Shown: in pieces, positions 1-5,586 of the stretch
How the letters are laid out: every line of letters begins with the position of its first letter
How positions within the stretch are numbered: position 1 is the stretch's first letter
Origin: an uncultured Longilinea sp.
Lineage (GTDB): Bacteria; Chloroflexota; Anaerolineae; Anaerolineales; Anaerolineaceae
Length of the DNA stretch: 6,742 bases
Direction of reading: 5' to 3'
Assembly (NCBI GenBank): GCA_937863945.1
Contig: CALMIB010000111.1
Span: forward strand, 1 to 6,742
The notes under the pieces: generated by a model
Database searches by the model: none
The model's input: the letters and a program-made list of their open reading frames with translations, nothing else
Told to the model about the DNA's origin: nothing
Translations under genes and position numbers: made by a program

Positions 1-2
1 GC

Positions 3-110
3 GGCGACATGCCGCTGGACCTGCGCGACCGCGCCATGTTCGAGCTGCTGTATTCCTCGGCCCTTCGCGTCTCCGAGCTGTGCACGTTGTGCTGGTCCGA
101 TCTCGATTTC
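3..110 (+). pseudogene. XerC/XerD-type tyrosine recombinase fragment
   Basis: Read from base 3, the + strand encodes about 36 residues that match the beginning of the catalytic domain of a Xer-type site-specific recombinase. They include the LRDRAMFELLYSSALRVSEL block, in which the arginine at 66-68 corresponds to the first catalytic Arg of the family, followed by a TLCWSDLDF stretch resembling the usual 'L.W.DLD' strand. The family normally continues with a G-K-G turn and then the lysine, HxxR and tyrosine motifs. Here the frame stays open to 212, but the residues after about 110 have no recombinase character because they are the antisense of sbcC. The N-terminal DNA-binding domain, if present, lies left of the window. 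The wording 'RAMFELLYSS' reminds me of proteobacterial XerC, unlike the rest of the window. It could be a genuine truncated remnant or a foreign sequence joined by misassembly. Family assignment is firm; status as a real pseudogene is not. Confidence 0.6.
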
Positions 111-1175
111 GCGCAGGGTCTGGGCATCCCTGGTTTGGGCTGCCTGGGCAACCGCGGAACTCAATTCCTGCTCCAGACGGGCCTTTTCGGCCTGAATGGC
201 GTTCACCGGTAGGTTGCGCTGGTGCTGGTACTGGTTGAAGCTGGCGGCCAGTCCGTCGAGGCGTTCCACTTCGGCGCGCAGGGCCTGCCAGCGTTGATAT
301 TCGGCCTCGATCTCGACGGCAGCGGCCACCTGTGATTGGTTGGCGGCCAATTCGGCGCGGCGTTCGGCCAATTGATCGGCGCTGGCCTGCCAGCGCCGGC
401 GGGCGGTTTCCGCCTGGGCTTGCAGCAGATCGACCAGGCTTTTCTGTTTGCTCAAAGCTGAGGCGAGCTGGCGCATTGATTGGAGCGCGCTTTCATGCGA
501 TTTGCGCAGTTCGCCGGCGCGGGCCAGTTCACCCTCCAACTGGCGCAAATTGCCGCGGCGCTGTTCTTCCTGACCCAGTTCAGCGTTGATTTCTTCCAGT
601 TGGCCGTCGATATTGGCCAGCTCGTTTTCCTGGCTCTTGCGGCGCTCGGCAGCAGTTTCGCGGTAGGTTTCCCACACTTCCAGGCCCAGCACGCTGGTGA
701 GGATGCGCTTGCGGTCGCCGGGGCGCTGCTGGGCAAACTGGTCGGCGCGGCCCTGCAGGAAGAACGAGGCGTTGGTGAAGGTCTCGTAATCCATGCGCAG
801 CGTTTGCACGATGCGCTCTTCGGTCTCGCGCAGTGAATGTTCGGTCAGCGGGCGCCACTTTCCGTCGGGGGCCAGCACCGCGAATTCGAGCAGCGTGGGC
901 TTGTTGGCGGTTTTGACGCGCTGCACGCGATAGCGGTTGTTCTCATAATCAAAGGTGAACACCACCTCGGCGGTGGTCCCGGCCCGGCTGTTGATGATGG
1001 CATCATCGCGGCGGCGGGCCTGGCCGAACAACGCCCAGGTAATGGCGTCCAGCAGCGATGATTTGCCCGCGCCGTTTGCGCCGGAGATGCAGGCCAGATC
1101 AAAGGAAGAAAAATCGACCGTGACGGTTTGGTTGTAGGAGAGGAAACCCGATAGCTGCAGAGAAACTGGGATCAT
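102..1175 (-). CDS. sbcC: Exonuclease subunit SbcC (Rad50-like ATPase), N-terminal part, truncated
   Basis: This is the ATPase subunit of the SbcCD double-strand exonuclease/hairpin endonuclease. It starts at ATG 1175-1173 (MIPVSLQLSGFLSY, the typical RecF/SbcC N-terminus). Walker A is visible at residues 32-39 (GANGAGKS), followed by LLDAITWALFG. The Q-loop region FFLQGRADQF lies at about 138-147. From about residue 170 the protein becomes a charged, Glu/Arg/Gln-rich coiled coil up to about residue 358. The zinc hook (CxxC), the return coiled coil, the ABC signature and Walker B are all absent. Full-length family members are roughly 800-1,050 residues, so about 40% or less is present. The frame stays open to base 1, but residues after about 358 become Gly-rich without heptads and are the antisense of the recombinase fragment. 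The start lies one base beyond the stop of the CNNM gene (TGATATG) with no clear ribosome-binding site, so translation is probably coupled. The ATPase assignment is secure. Confidence 0.9.
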
Positions 1176-1176
1176 A

Positions 1177-2484
1177 TCATTCGGTGTCCGGTTTGATGGG
1201 GGTGACCAGGATTTTATCGACGCGGCGGCCGTCCATGTCCATCACTTCAAAGCGGAAATCCGCCCATTCAAAGTGCTGGCCGGCGGCCGGGATGGAACCA
1301 ATTTGACTCATGACGAACCCGCCCAGGGTCTGATAGCCCACGCGGTCTTCTTCGGGCAGGCTGCCAAGGTCGAGCAGGTCTTTAAATTCATCGATGGCCA
1401 GCAGGCCGTCCAGCAGCCAGGAGCCATCCTCGCGCTGCACGATCTCCGGCTCGGCATCCAGGCCTTCGGTGGGGATATCGCCGACGATGGCGGTGAGGAT
1501 GTCGTAGAGCGTGACCATGCCCAGCAAACCGCCGTACTCATCGATGACCAGGGCGACATGAACGCCGGAGCTTTTGATCATCTCCAGCACCTTGAGGGCG
1601 GCCATGCTGTCGGGGACGAAGAGCGGCGGCGCCATCAGCTCCTCGATGTTGGCTTTGCCGTCGGCGTTGTGCGCGATGAGCAGATCGCGGGCCTGCAGGA
1701 TGCCAATGACGTTGTCCAGCCCGCCGGAAGCGACCGGGAAGCGCGTGTGGCGGCTGTCCAGCACCTGCTGGAGCAGTTCTTCGTAGGGCTCGTCCAGGTC
1801 GATCCACTCGCTTTCGGGGCGGGGGGTCATGATGGCGTCGATATAGCGTTCGCCCAGCCGGAACACGCTTTCAATCATGTCCTGCTCAGCGGCTTCGAAC
1901 ACGCCCACCTGGGTGCCCTGTTCCATTAACACCTTGATTTCCTCTTCCGTCACGGGCGGCTCATCGGAAGGCTTGACGCCCAGCAGGCGCATGCCGGCAT
2001 CTGTGGAAACGCTCAACAGCGACACCAGCGGCGAGGTCAGCCGGGATAGGAAGCGCATGGGATTGGCGACTGAAATGGCCACTTTTTCGGGATCATTCAT
2101 TGCCAGCCGCTTGGGGATCAACTCGCCGATCACCAGTGTGAAGTAGGTGGTGAGGATGACAACGATGGCCACCGAAACGCCGTCGGCGTATGGGGCCAGC
2201 CAGGCAATCTGGCTCAACGGCTGGCTCAGGCGTTCGGCCAGGGTCGCGCCTCCCAACGCGCCGGTGAGCACGCTAATAAGTGTGATGCCGATCTGAATGG
2301 TGGACAGCAGGCGGTTGGGGTTTTCGGCCAACTCCAGCGCGTGCCGGGCGGCGCTTTCGCCGTCCTCGGCGCGCTGTTGCAGGCGCACTTTGCGGGCCGA
2401 CACCATGGCCAGCTCAGTCATCGAGAAGACCCCGTTGAGGATCAGCAGCAGGAAGATGATCAGGATTTCAAACAGGGTTTGCAT
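1177..2484 (-). CDS. CNNM-family membrane protein with CBS pair and CorC/HlyC domain (hemolysin-like)
   Basis: A complete 435-residue protein with the full family layout. The N-terminal CNNM/DUF21 transmembrane domain spans about residues 1-175, with hydrophobic segments near 4-25, 62-85, 103-125 and 137-160. It carries the characteristic SMTELAMVSARKVRL (21-35) and GELIPKRLAM (120-129) motifs. A CBS-domain pair follows at about 215-335, including IMTPRPE and VIDEYGGLLGMVTLYDIL. A C-terminal CorC_HlyC domain lies at about 345-430 (DGLLAIDEF, LGGFVMSQIG). Family members, including CorC/CorB, YtfL-type proteins and eukaryotic CNNMs, are linked to Mg2+ (and sometimes Co2+ or Na+) transport or homeostasis; the 'hemolysin' label is historical. 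CBS domains typically bind adenine nucleotides. The ATG at 2484 is preceded by a modest purine-rich site (AAGAGAAG). It starts 22 nt after the sbcD stop and ends 1 nt before the sbcC start, so it sits inside the sbcDC unit. The substrate cannot be read from sequence. Confidence 0.93.
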   Translation of the reverse strand: MQTLFEILIIFLLLILNGVFSMTELAMVSARKVRLQQRAEDGESAARHALELAENPNRLLSTIQIGITLISVLTGALGGATLAERLSQPLSQIAWLAPYADGVSVAIVVILTTYFTLVIGELIPKRLAMNDPEKVAISVANPMRFLSRLTSPLVSLLSVSTDAGMRLLGVKPSDEPPVTEEEIKVLMEQGTQVGVFEAAEQDMIESVFRLGERYIDAIMTPRPESEWIDLDEPYEELLQQVLDSRHTRFPVASGGLDNVIGILQARDLLIAHNADGKANIEELMAPPLFVPDSMAALKVLEMIKSSGVHVALVIDEYGGLLGMVTLYDILTAIVGDIPTEGLDAEPEIVQREDGSWLLDGLLAIDEFKDLLDLGSLPEEDRVGYQTLGGFVMSQIGSIPAAGQHFEWADFRFEVMDMDGRRVDKILVTPIKPDTE

Positions 2485-2506
2485 GGCGTTCTTCTCTTTT
2501 CCGGTT

Positions 2507-3748
2507 TCATTCGGGGCCGGCGGGTTGCATCGATTGCGACAATATCTCAGCAGCCAGTTTTTGCAGTTCCTCGACGCTCTCAGGCGGTTCCTGCCGGGTT
2601 CGCCAGTAAATCTCCAGCATCTCCAGCGGCGAAAGGCTGGTGAGCGATTGGTCTTCGGGCAGGCGGACGCGGGATTTCATTTGCGGGCGGCGTTGCAGAT
2701 GAAATTCAAAAGCGCTCTCGGCGAGCCGGCGCAGCTCAGTTTCATCCAGCAGGGCTTCGTACTCGTGCGGGTACGCTACCGACAGGCGCACGATGGCATC
2801 GCGCAATTCATCCGGCCCGGGCAGGGCGGCCAGGCAGGCCGGCATGATCTCTTCTGGCTTTTCAACCTTCACGCTCCTGTCGATGAAGCGCCGGCCGGGC
2901 AGCTTGCGCCATTCCACGCGGGTCGCTTCTCCCGGCTGCACGTGGGCGATGACGAATTTTTTCTCGTCGGCCACCTCGCCAAAATCGACGCGCTCGATCG
3001 AGCCCGGGTAAACCACCGGCGGTTGCAGGCCCTCGTTGAGGTTTTGCGCCTTGTGAATGTGACCGAGCGCCACATAGGAAAAGCGCGGGTTGCGCACCAG
3101 CGATCCCGACAGCACCAGGTCGCCGCCCAGCATCACGCTGCGCTCGGCGCCGTAGAGCGCGCCCTGCACCGAGGCGTGCGCGGCCAGGATGAGCGGCAGG
3201 TCGGGCCGGGCCTGGGCGAGCAGTTTTGCGACGGTCTCGTTGACCGCCGTTTCCATTTGCGTAAAAATATCCTGCGCCCCTTCGCCGGCGGGTTCCTTTG
3301 CGCTCATCAAACCGGAGCGGTTCAGCCACGGCAGGGTGAGCACCTGCACCGGCGCGCCGAACAGCTCGGCGGGCCCGAGCAATTCGGGCATGCGCGAGAC
3401 GCGCACATACGGCACCTGCAGGGTCTCGAACTCCTGCAGGGCGTGCGCGCGGCCAAAGGCAGGGGATAGATCGTGGTTGCCCACCAGCAGCAAGGTGGGC
3501 ACGCGGGCTTCGGAGAGACGCATGATGCGCTTGCCAAATTCGCGTTGAAAGGTGGGCACGGGCGTGCGGTCGCGGTAGGCGTCGCCGGCAAAAAGCACCA
3601 GGTCAGCGCGCTCGCGGATGGCGGTATCGACGATCTCATCCAGCGCTTTGAGAAAATCAAGCACGCGGATGGGCAGGCCGCTGGCCGGATCGCGCCTGCC
3701 CTGGCTGACCATGTCGATGTGGGTATCGGCGAAGTGTACGATTTTCAA
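2507..3748 (-). CDS. sbcD: Exonuclease subunit SbcD (Mre11-like metallophosphoesterase)
   Basis: The nuclease subunit of SbcCD, which cleaves double-strand ends and hairpins using two metal ions (Mn2+ in studied enzymes). I place the start at TTG 3748-3746, giving 413 residues beginning MKIVHFADTHID. A strong GAGG site (3759-3756) lies 7 nt upstream, and the phosphoesterase domain begins immediately after. The frame is open for 114 codons further upstream, but that stretch is the antiframe of the preceding gene's 3' end and looks nothing like the family. The metal-binding motifs are all present: DTH (8-10), GD (55-56), GNHD (90-93), the His of LAAHAS (191) and GHIH (229-232). A C-terminal Mre11-like region follows (about 280-413). 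The length is normal for SbcD. It lies 13 nt after the C39-like gene and 22 nt before the CNNM gene, so its partner sbcC is one gene further on. Function is confident; the TTG start is well supported by the ribosome-binding site. Confidence 0.94.
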   Translation of the reverse strand: MKIVHFADTHIDMVSQGRRDPASGLPIRVLDFLKALDEIVDTAIRERADLVLFAGDAYRDRTPVPTFQREFGKRIMRLSEARVPTLLLVGNHDLSPAFGRAHALQEFETLQVPYVRVSRMPELLGPAELFGAPVQVLTLPWLNRSGLMSAKEPAGEGAQDIFTQMETAVNETVAKLLAQARPDLPLILAAHASVQGALYGAERSVMLGGDLVLSGSLVRNPRFSYVALGHIHKAQNLNEGLQPPVVYPGSIERVDFGEVADEKKFVIAHVQPGEATRVEWRKLPGRRFIDRSVKVEKPEEIMPACLAALPGPDELRDAIVRLSVAYPHEYEALLDETELRRLAESAFEFHLQRRPQMKSRVRLPEDQSLTSLSPLEMLEIYWRTRQEPPESVEELQKLAAEILSQSMQPAGPE

Positions 3749-3755
3749 GATAAGA

Positions 3756-3759
3756 CCTC
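3756..3759 (-). promoter_or_regulatory. Ribosome-binding site deciding the sbcD TTG start
   Basis: GAGG on the minus strand lies wholly inside the 13-nt gap between the C39-like gene and sbcD, 7 nt before TTG 3748. There is no ATG or GTG near the conserved N-terminus in this frame, so this site is what fixes the start. It is seen directly; its use is inferred. Confidence 0.75.
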
Positions 3760-3761
3760 GG

Positions 3762-5057
3762 TCAGGGTTGCACGCCCAGTTGCTGCGCCAGCAGCATGCA
3801 GGGCTCAAATCCCTCATGATATTGCAGGCAGGCCTGGACGTCCTCCACGGCGCCGCCGGTTTCACCCAATGCGACGCGCGCCATGGCGCGCCAGTAGAAG
3901 CTCTCCTCCAGCGCGGGCTCATCGTCTTTAACCTGGGCGATGGAATTGTTGGTGGCAAGCTGGACAACGTCGCTGTACCGGCCGGTGTAGTAGTAGGCAA
4001 AATACGGGCCGGTTTCATACCACAGGATGCGGTAGGGACGCAGAGAAAGATCGTCAGGCAGAGAATTGTAGATCGCAAAGGCGTTGTCAAAGGCCTGAGC
4101 CGCGCCGCCGAAGTCCTGCAAACTCACCAGGTTGGTGCCGTAGTTGTACCAGGCGAAGAACTGGTTGGTGCCTTCGGTCTGGTAAATTTCCGTGGAGGCT
4201 TTTTCGAGGGCCGATTGGATGTTGGCGATCTCGTCCGCATCCGGGCCCAGCAGGGCGAGGATTTTGTCTTCGTCTTCAGGCGGATAAATGAGGATGTAAG
4301 TATAGTTAAATGAAAGCCACTCTTCACTTAACAATGCATAGTCCACTTCGTTGTTTTCTTTAATATAGGAATCTTGCACGATGAAGATTTGGCGGTCATC
4401 ATCGTAGCCGGTGACGAAATTGTAGTGCCCCATCCAACTGATCTGCCCGTGGATGTCGCGGGTACGGAAGCCTTTTTCAATCAGCACCGGGTAGCCGGCC
4501 GCAATCATGCGCTTGAGCAGATCCAGGTCGCCGCCCACCCGTTCGATCGCCTTGAGGTTGGTGTACGTATTGACGTAATCCACCATTTCATAGGGCATCA
4601 CATTCTTGTCTTTGGCGAAGGGTTTGAGCATGGGGCCCAGTTCATTAACATCTCCCTGCCAGTCCCAAAAGCGCAGGCCCATGTACAGATTGGCCGGCGC
4701 GCAGTAGTTGTAAAAGCCGTGCTGAGTTTGGTACGTGACGCCTTCCAGACGGGCCGAGGATGGCAGCGGCGTGGAGGTGGGGGTGGACGGCAGGGGAGTG
4801 GCTTCGGCAGGGGTGGGCGTGGCTGCGCTGGTGGCCGTGTGGGTCGGCGCGGGCAGGCTGGGCGCGGCTGCCGCGGTGGGCGAGGACAGGGCAAAATCCA
4901 CTTTTTCCGGCGGGTTGAGCGCGAAACGCACCCGGGTGAGAACGTTTTCGACGCGCCAGGCGACGCTTTCGCGCACAGGCGGCAGGCTGAGGGCCAGCGC
5001 CGCCAACAGCACCAACGCCGCCACCGCAATTAATAGCTTCTTGGGGGTCGAATTCAT
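3762..5057 (-). CDS. Membrane-anchored C39-like cysteine peptidase with TPR-like C-terminal repeats
   Basis: A complete 431-residue protein. Residues 1-6 are short and basic, then 7-25 form a very hydrophobic segment (signal anchor, or signal peptide with no obvious lipobox cysteine). Residues about 60-102 are a Pro/Thr/Ser/Ala-rich stalk. From about 105-260 comes a papain-fold peptidase C39-like domain (Peptidase_C39_2 type). It has a Gln just upstream (110/112), the nucleophile Cys119 in FYNYCAPANLYMGL, His211 in MGHYNFVTGYDD and Asp229 in VQDSY, a plausible complete catalytic set. Residues about 265-425 are helical with TPR-like periodicity (for example AWYNYGTNLVSLQDFGGAAQAFDNA at 302-326 and FYWRAMARVALGETGGAVEDV at 387-407). 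The expected topology is the catalytic and TPR parts outside the membrane. The substrate is unknown; C39 proper cleaves Gly-Gly leader peptides, but there is no ABC transporter domain or bacteriocin gene here. It is the first gene of the leftward unit, 13 nt before sbcD. Confidence 0.8.
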   Translation of the reverse strand: MNSTPKKLLIAVAALVLLAALALSLPPVRESVAWRVENVLTRVRFALNPPEKVDFALSSPTAAAAPSLPAPTHTATSAATPTPAEATPLPSTPTSTPLPSSARLEGVTYQTQHGFYNYCAPANLYMGLRFWDWQGDVNELGPMLKPFAKDKNVMPYEMVDYVNTYTNLKAIERVGGDLDLLKRMIAAGYPVLIEKGFRTRDIHGQISWMGHYNFVTGYDDDRQIFIVQDSYIKENNEVDYALLSEEWLSFNYTYILIYPPEDEDKILALLGPDADEIANIQSALEKASTEIYQTEGTNQFFAWYNYGTNLVSLQDFGGAAQAFDNAFAIYNSLPDDLSLRPYRILWYETGPYFAYYYTGRYSDVVQLATNNSIAQVKDDEPALEESFYWRAMARVALGETGGAVEDVQACLQYHEGFEPCMLLAQQLGVQP

Positions 5058-5063
5058 GAACGG

Positions 5064-5069
5064 ATTATA
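5064..5069 (-). promoter_or_regulatory. Extended -10 promoter for the leftward cluster, probably leaderless
   Basis: On the minus strand the sequence reads TGTTATAAT, a perfect extended -10 (TGn plus TATAAT at 5069-5064). Only six bases separate it from ATG 5057, so a start point at the usual distance would coincide with the ATG itself. No ribosome-binding site is visible between them. No good -35 is seen at 16-18 bp (ATAAAC at 17). The motif is direct; leaderless transcription is inferred. Confidence 0.6.
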
Positions 5070-5116
5070 ACATTATCCATGAGCCGGTTTATTCGCTTGG
5101 AGCGAAAAAAACGGGG

Positions 5117-5122
5117 TATAAT
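5117..5122 (+). promoter_or_regulatory. Putative -10 (TATAAT) for the 99-codon gene
   Basis: A perfect TATAAT stands about 60 nt before the GTG at 5182, in the 124-bp divergent region. No convincing -35 lies at 16-18 bp. TTGGAG at 5097-5102 is the closest match, but its 14-bp spacing is short. If it is used, the transcript would start near 5129 and carry a leader of about 53 nt containing the hairpin at 5135-5148. Confidence 0.5.
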
Positions 5123-5134
5123 GGGCCTTTCGCG

Positions 5135-5148
5135 CGGCTGGAAAGCCG
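5135..5148 (+). promoter_or_regulatory. Leader hairpin with GNRA-type tetraloop, followed by T7
   Basis: CGGCT (5135-5139) pairs perfectly with AGCCG (5144-5148) around a GGAA loop, which fits the GNRA tetraloop pattern. A run of seven T follows at 5156-5162, seven bases after the stem, and then the ribosome-binding site at 5171. The gap before the T run makes it a poor intrinsic terminator. It may be a leader or mRNA-stability structure, or an attenuator. Confidence 0.35.
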
Positions 5149-5181
5149 GGGAGAATTTTTTTATAAAGTGAAGAGGTCAAT

Positions 5182-5481
5182 GTGGTGAAAAAGATTCCCG
5201 GCCAGGCGGCCGGTCTGAAAGGCGAGCAAATCATTTGGGTGGCGGTTCTGTTGCACGGTGATCCGGATGGCATCAATTCCGGCGAACTGGTTTCCACCTT
5301 TGCCAGCAGCGAAACGCAGGCGCGCGAGCAGATGCAGAAATTCTTCCAGGACGACGAGGAATCCGGCGATTACACCGTACTGGCGACCATCAAGCCGCTG
5401 GAGGAAATCATCCAGTTTGCCGTGGTTGGCAATCAAAGCGCAATCTGGCTGCCCGACGACAAGCGCAACCGGATTCATTAG
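5182..5481 (+). CDS. Small protein of unknown function, 99 residues
   Basis: I do not recognise this protein. It starts at GTG 5182 (or the adjacent in-frame GTG 5185), after a good AAGAGGT site at 5171-5177; the overlapping ATG at 5180 is closed at once by a stop. The product is soluble and acidic, with no signal peptide and no Cys. Visible elements are a hydrophobic strand at 17-25 (IIWVAVLLH), an amphipathic helix at about 42-57 (SSETQAREQMQKFFQ), an acidic turn DDEESGD (57-63), strands at about 64-70 (YTVLATI) and 78-83 (QFAVVG), and a basic tail. This suggests a compact alpha/beta fold. It is divergent from the peptidase gene and 105 nt upstream of glgP in the same direction, though glgP has its own promoter candidate. 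Codon use and ribosome-binding site support a real gene. Confidence 0.72.
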   Translation: MVKKIPGQAAGLKGEQIIWVAVLLHGDPDGINSGELVSTFASSETQAREQMQKFFQDDEESGDYTVLATIKPLEEIIQFAVVGNQSAIWLPDDKRNRIH

Positions 5482-5485
5482 GCTA

Positions 5486-5494
5486 TGGTATAAT
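5486..5494 (+). promoter_or_regulatory. Extended -10 promoter for glgP
   Basis: TGGTATAAT is a perfect extended -10 (TG, one base, TATAAT at 5489-5494), directly after the stop codon of the 99-codon gene. No TTGACA-like -35 is visible at 17 bp, which extended -10 promoters can lack. The predicted start near 5501 would give a leader of about 86 nt before ATG 5587. Confidence 0.55.
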
Positions 5495-5503
5495 CCGATT
5501 CGA

Positions 5504-5532
5504 TTTTTATGTTCAAACATTTAACATAAAAA
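5504..5532. promoter_or_regulatory. Nested AT-rich dyads at the glgP transcription start; candidate operator
   Basis: TTTTTATGTT (5504-5513) and AACATAAAAA (5523-5532) form a perfect 10-bp inverted repeat with a 9-base centre. Inside it is a second perfect dyad: ATGTT (5509-5513), CA, AACAT (5516-5520). AACAT therefore occurs twice in direct orientation, seven bases apart. The cluster begins about 10 bp after the -10, over the expected +1. The repeats are direct observation; a repressor-binding role is inferred. As RNA it would be a weak A-U hairpin at the extreme 5' end. Confidence 0.5.
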
Positions 5533-5534
5533 CC

Positions 5535-5553
5535 GGCTCTTCACGGTCGAGCC
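5535..5553 (+). repeat. Short inverted repeat in the glgP leader
   Basis: GGCTC (5535-5539) and GAGCC (5549-5553) form a perfect 5-bp stem around a 9-base loop, just after the AT-rich dyad. It could fold as a second leader hairpin, but a 5-bp GC repeat is not rare at this base composition. The remaining leader to ATG 5587 shows no further structure and no strong ribosome-binding site. Confidence 0.25.
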
Positions 5554-5586
5554 TGAATTCTTAATACTGAAAGCGTGAAAACGAAC

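Noticed and set aside
9..212. A complete 67-residue small protein
   Set aside because: Only its first ~34 residues make sense, as a Xer recombinase fragment; the remainder is antisense sbcC.
1273..1929. 218-codon + strand open frame inside the CNNM gene
   Set aside because: Antisense shadow of the CBS and CorC/HlyC domains; no family features of its own.
2297..3469. 390-codon + strand open frame across the CNNM/sbcD genes
   Set aside because: It runs antisense across the sbcD gene and the start of the CNNM gene, both of which have full motif sets. It matches no family and is rich in Arg/His/Gln as shadows in GC-rich DNA are.
4760..4880. G-rich minisatellite or quadruplex array
   Set aside because: The G-rich pseudo-repeats are the complement of Pro/Thr/Ala codons for the stalk of the anchored peptidase, with no regular repeat unit.
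5135..5162. Intrinsic terminator
   Set aside because: The stem is only 5 bp and seven bases separate it from the T run, and it lies between a promoter and its gene, not after a gene.
5509..5529. Six-codon leader peptide (ATG to TAA) upstream of glgP
   Set aside because: No ribosome-binding site, start about 8 nt from the predicted 5' end, and no regulatory codon run; it arises from the palindromic sequence.
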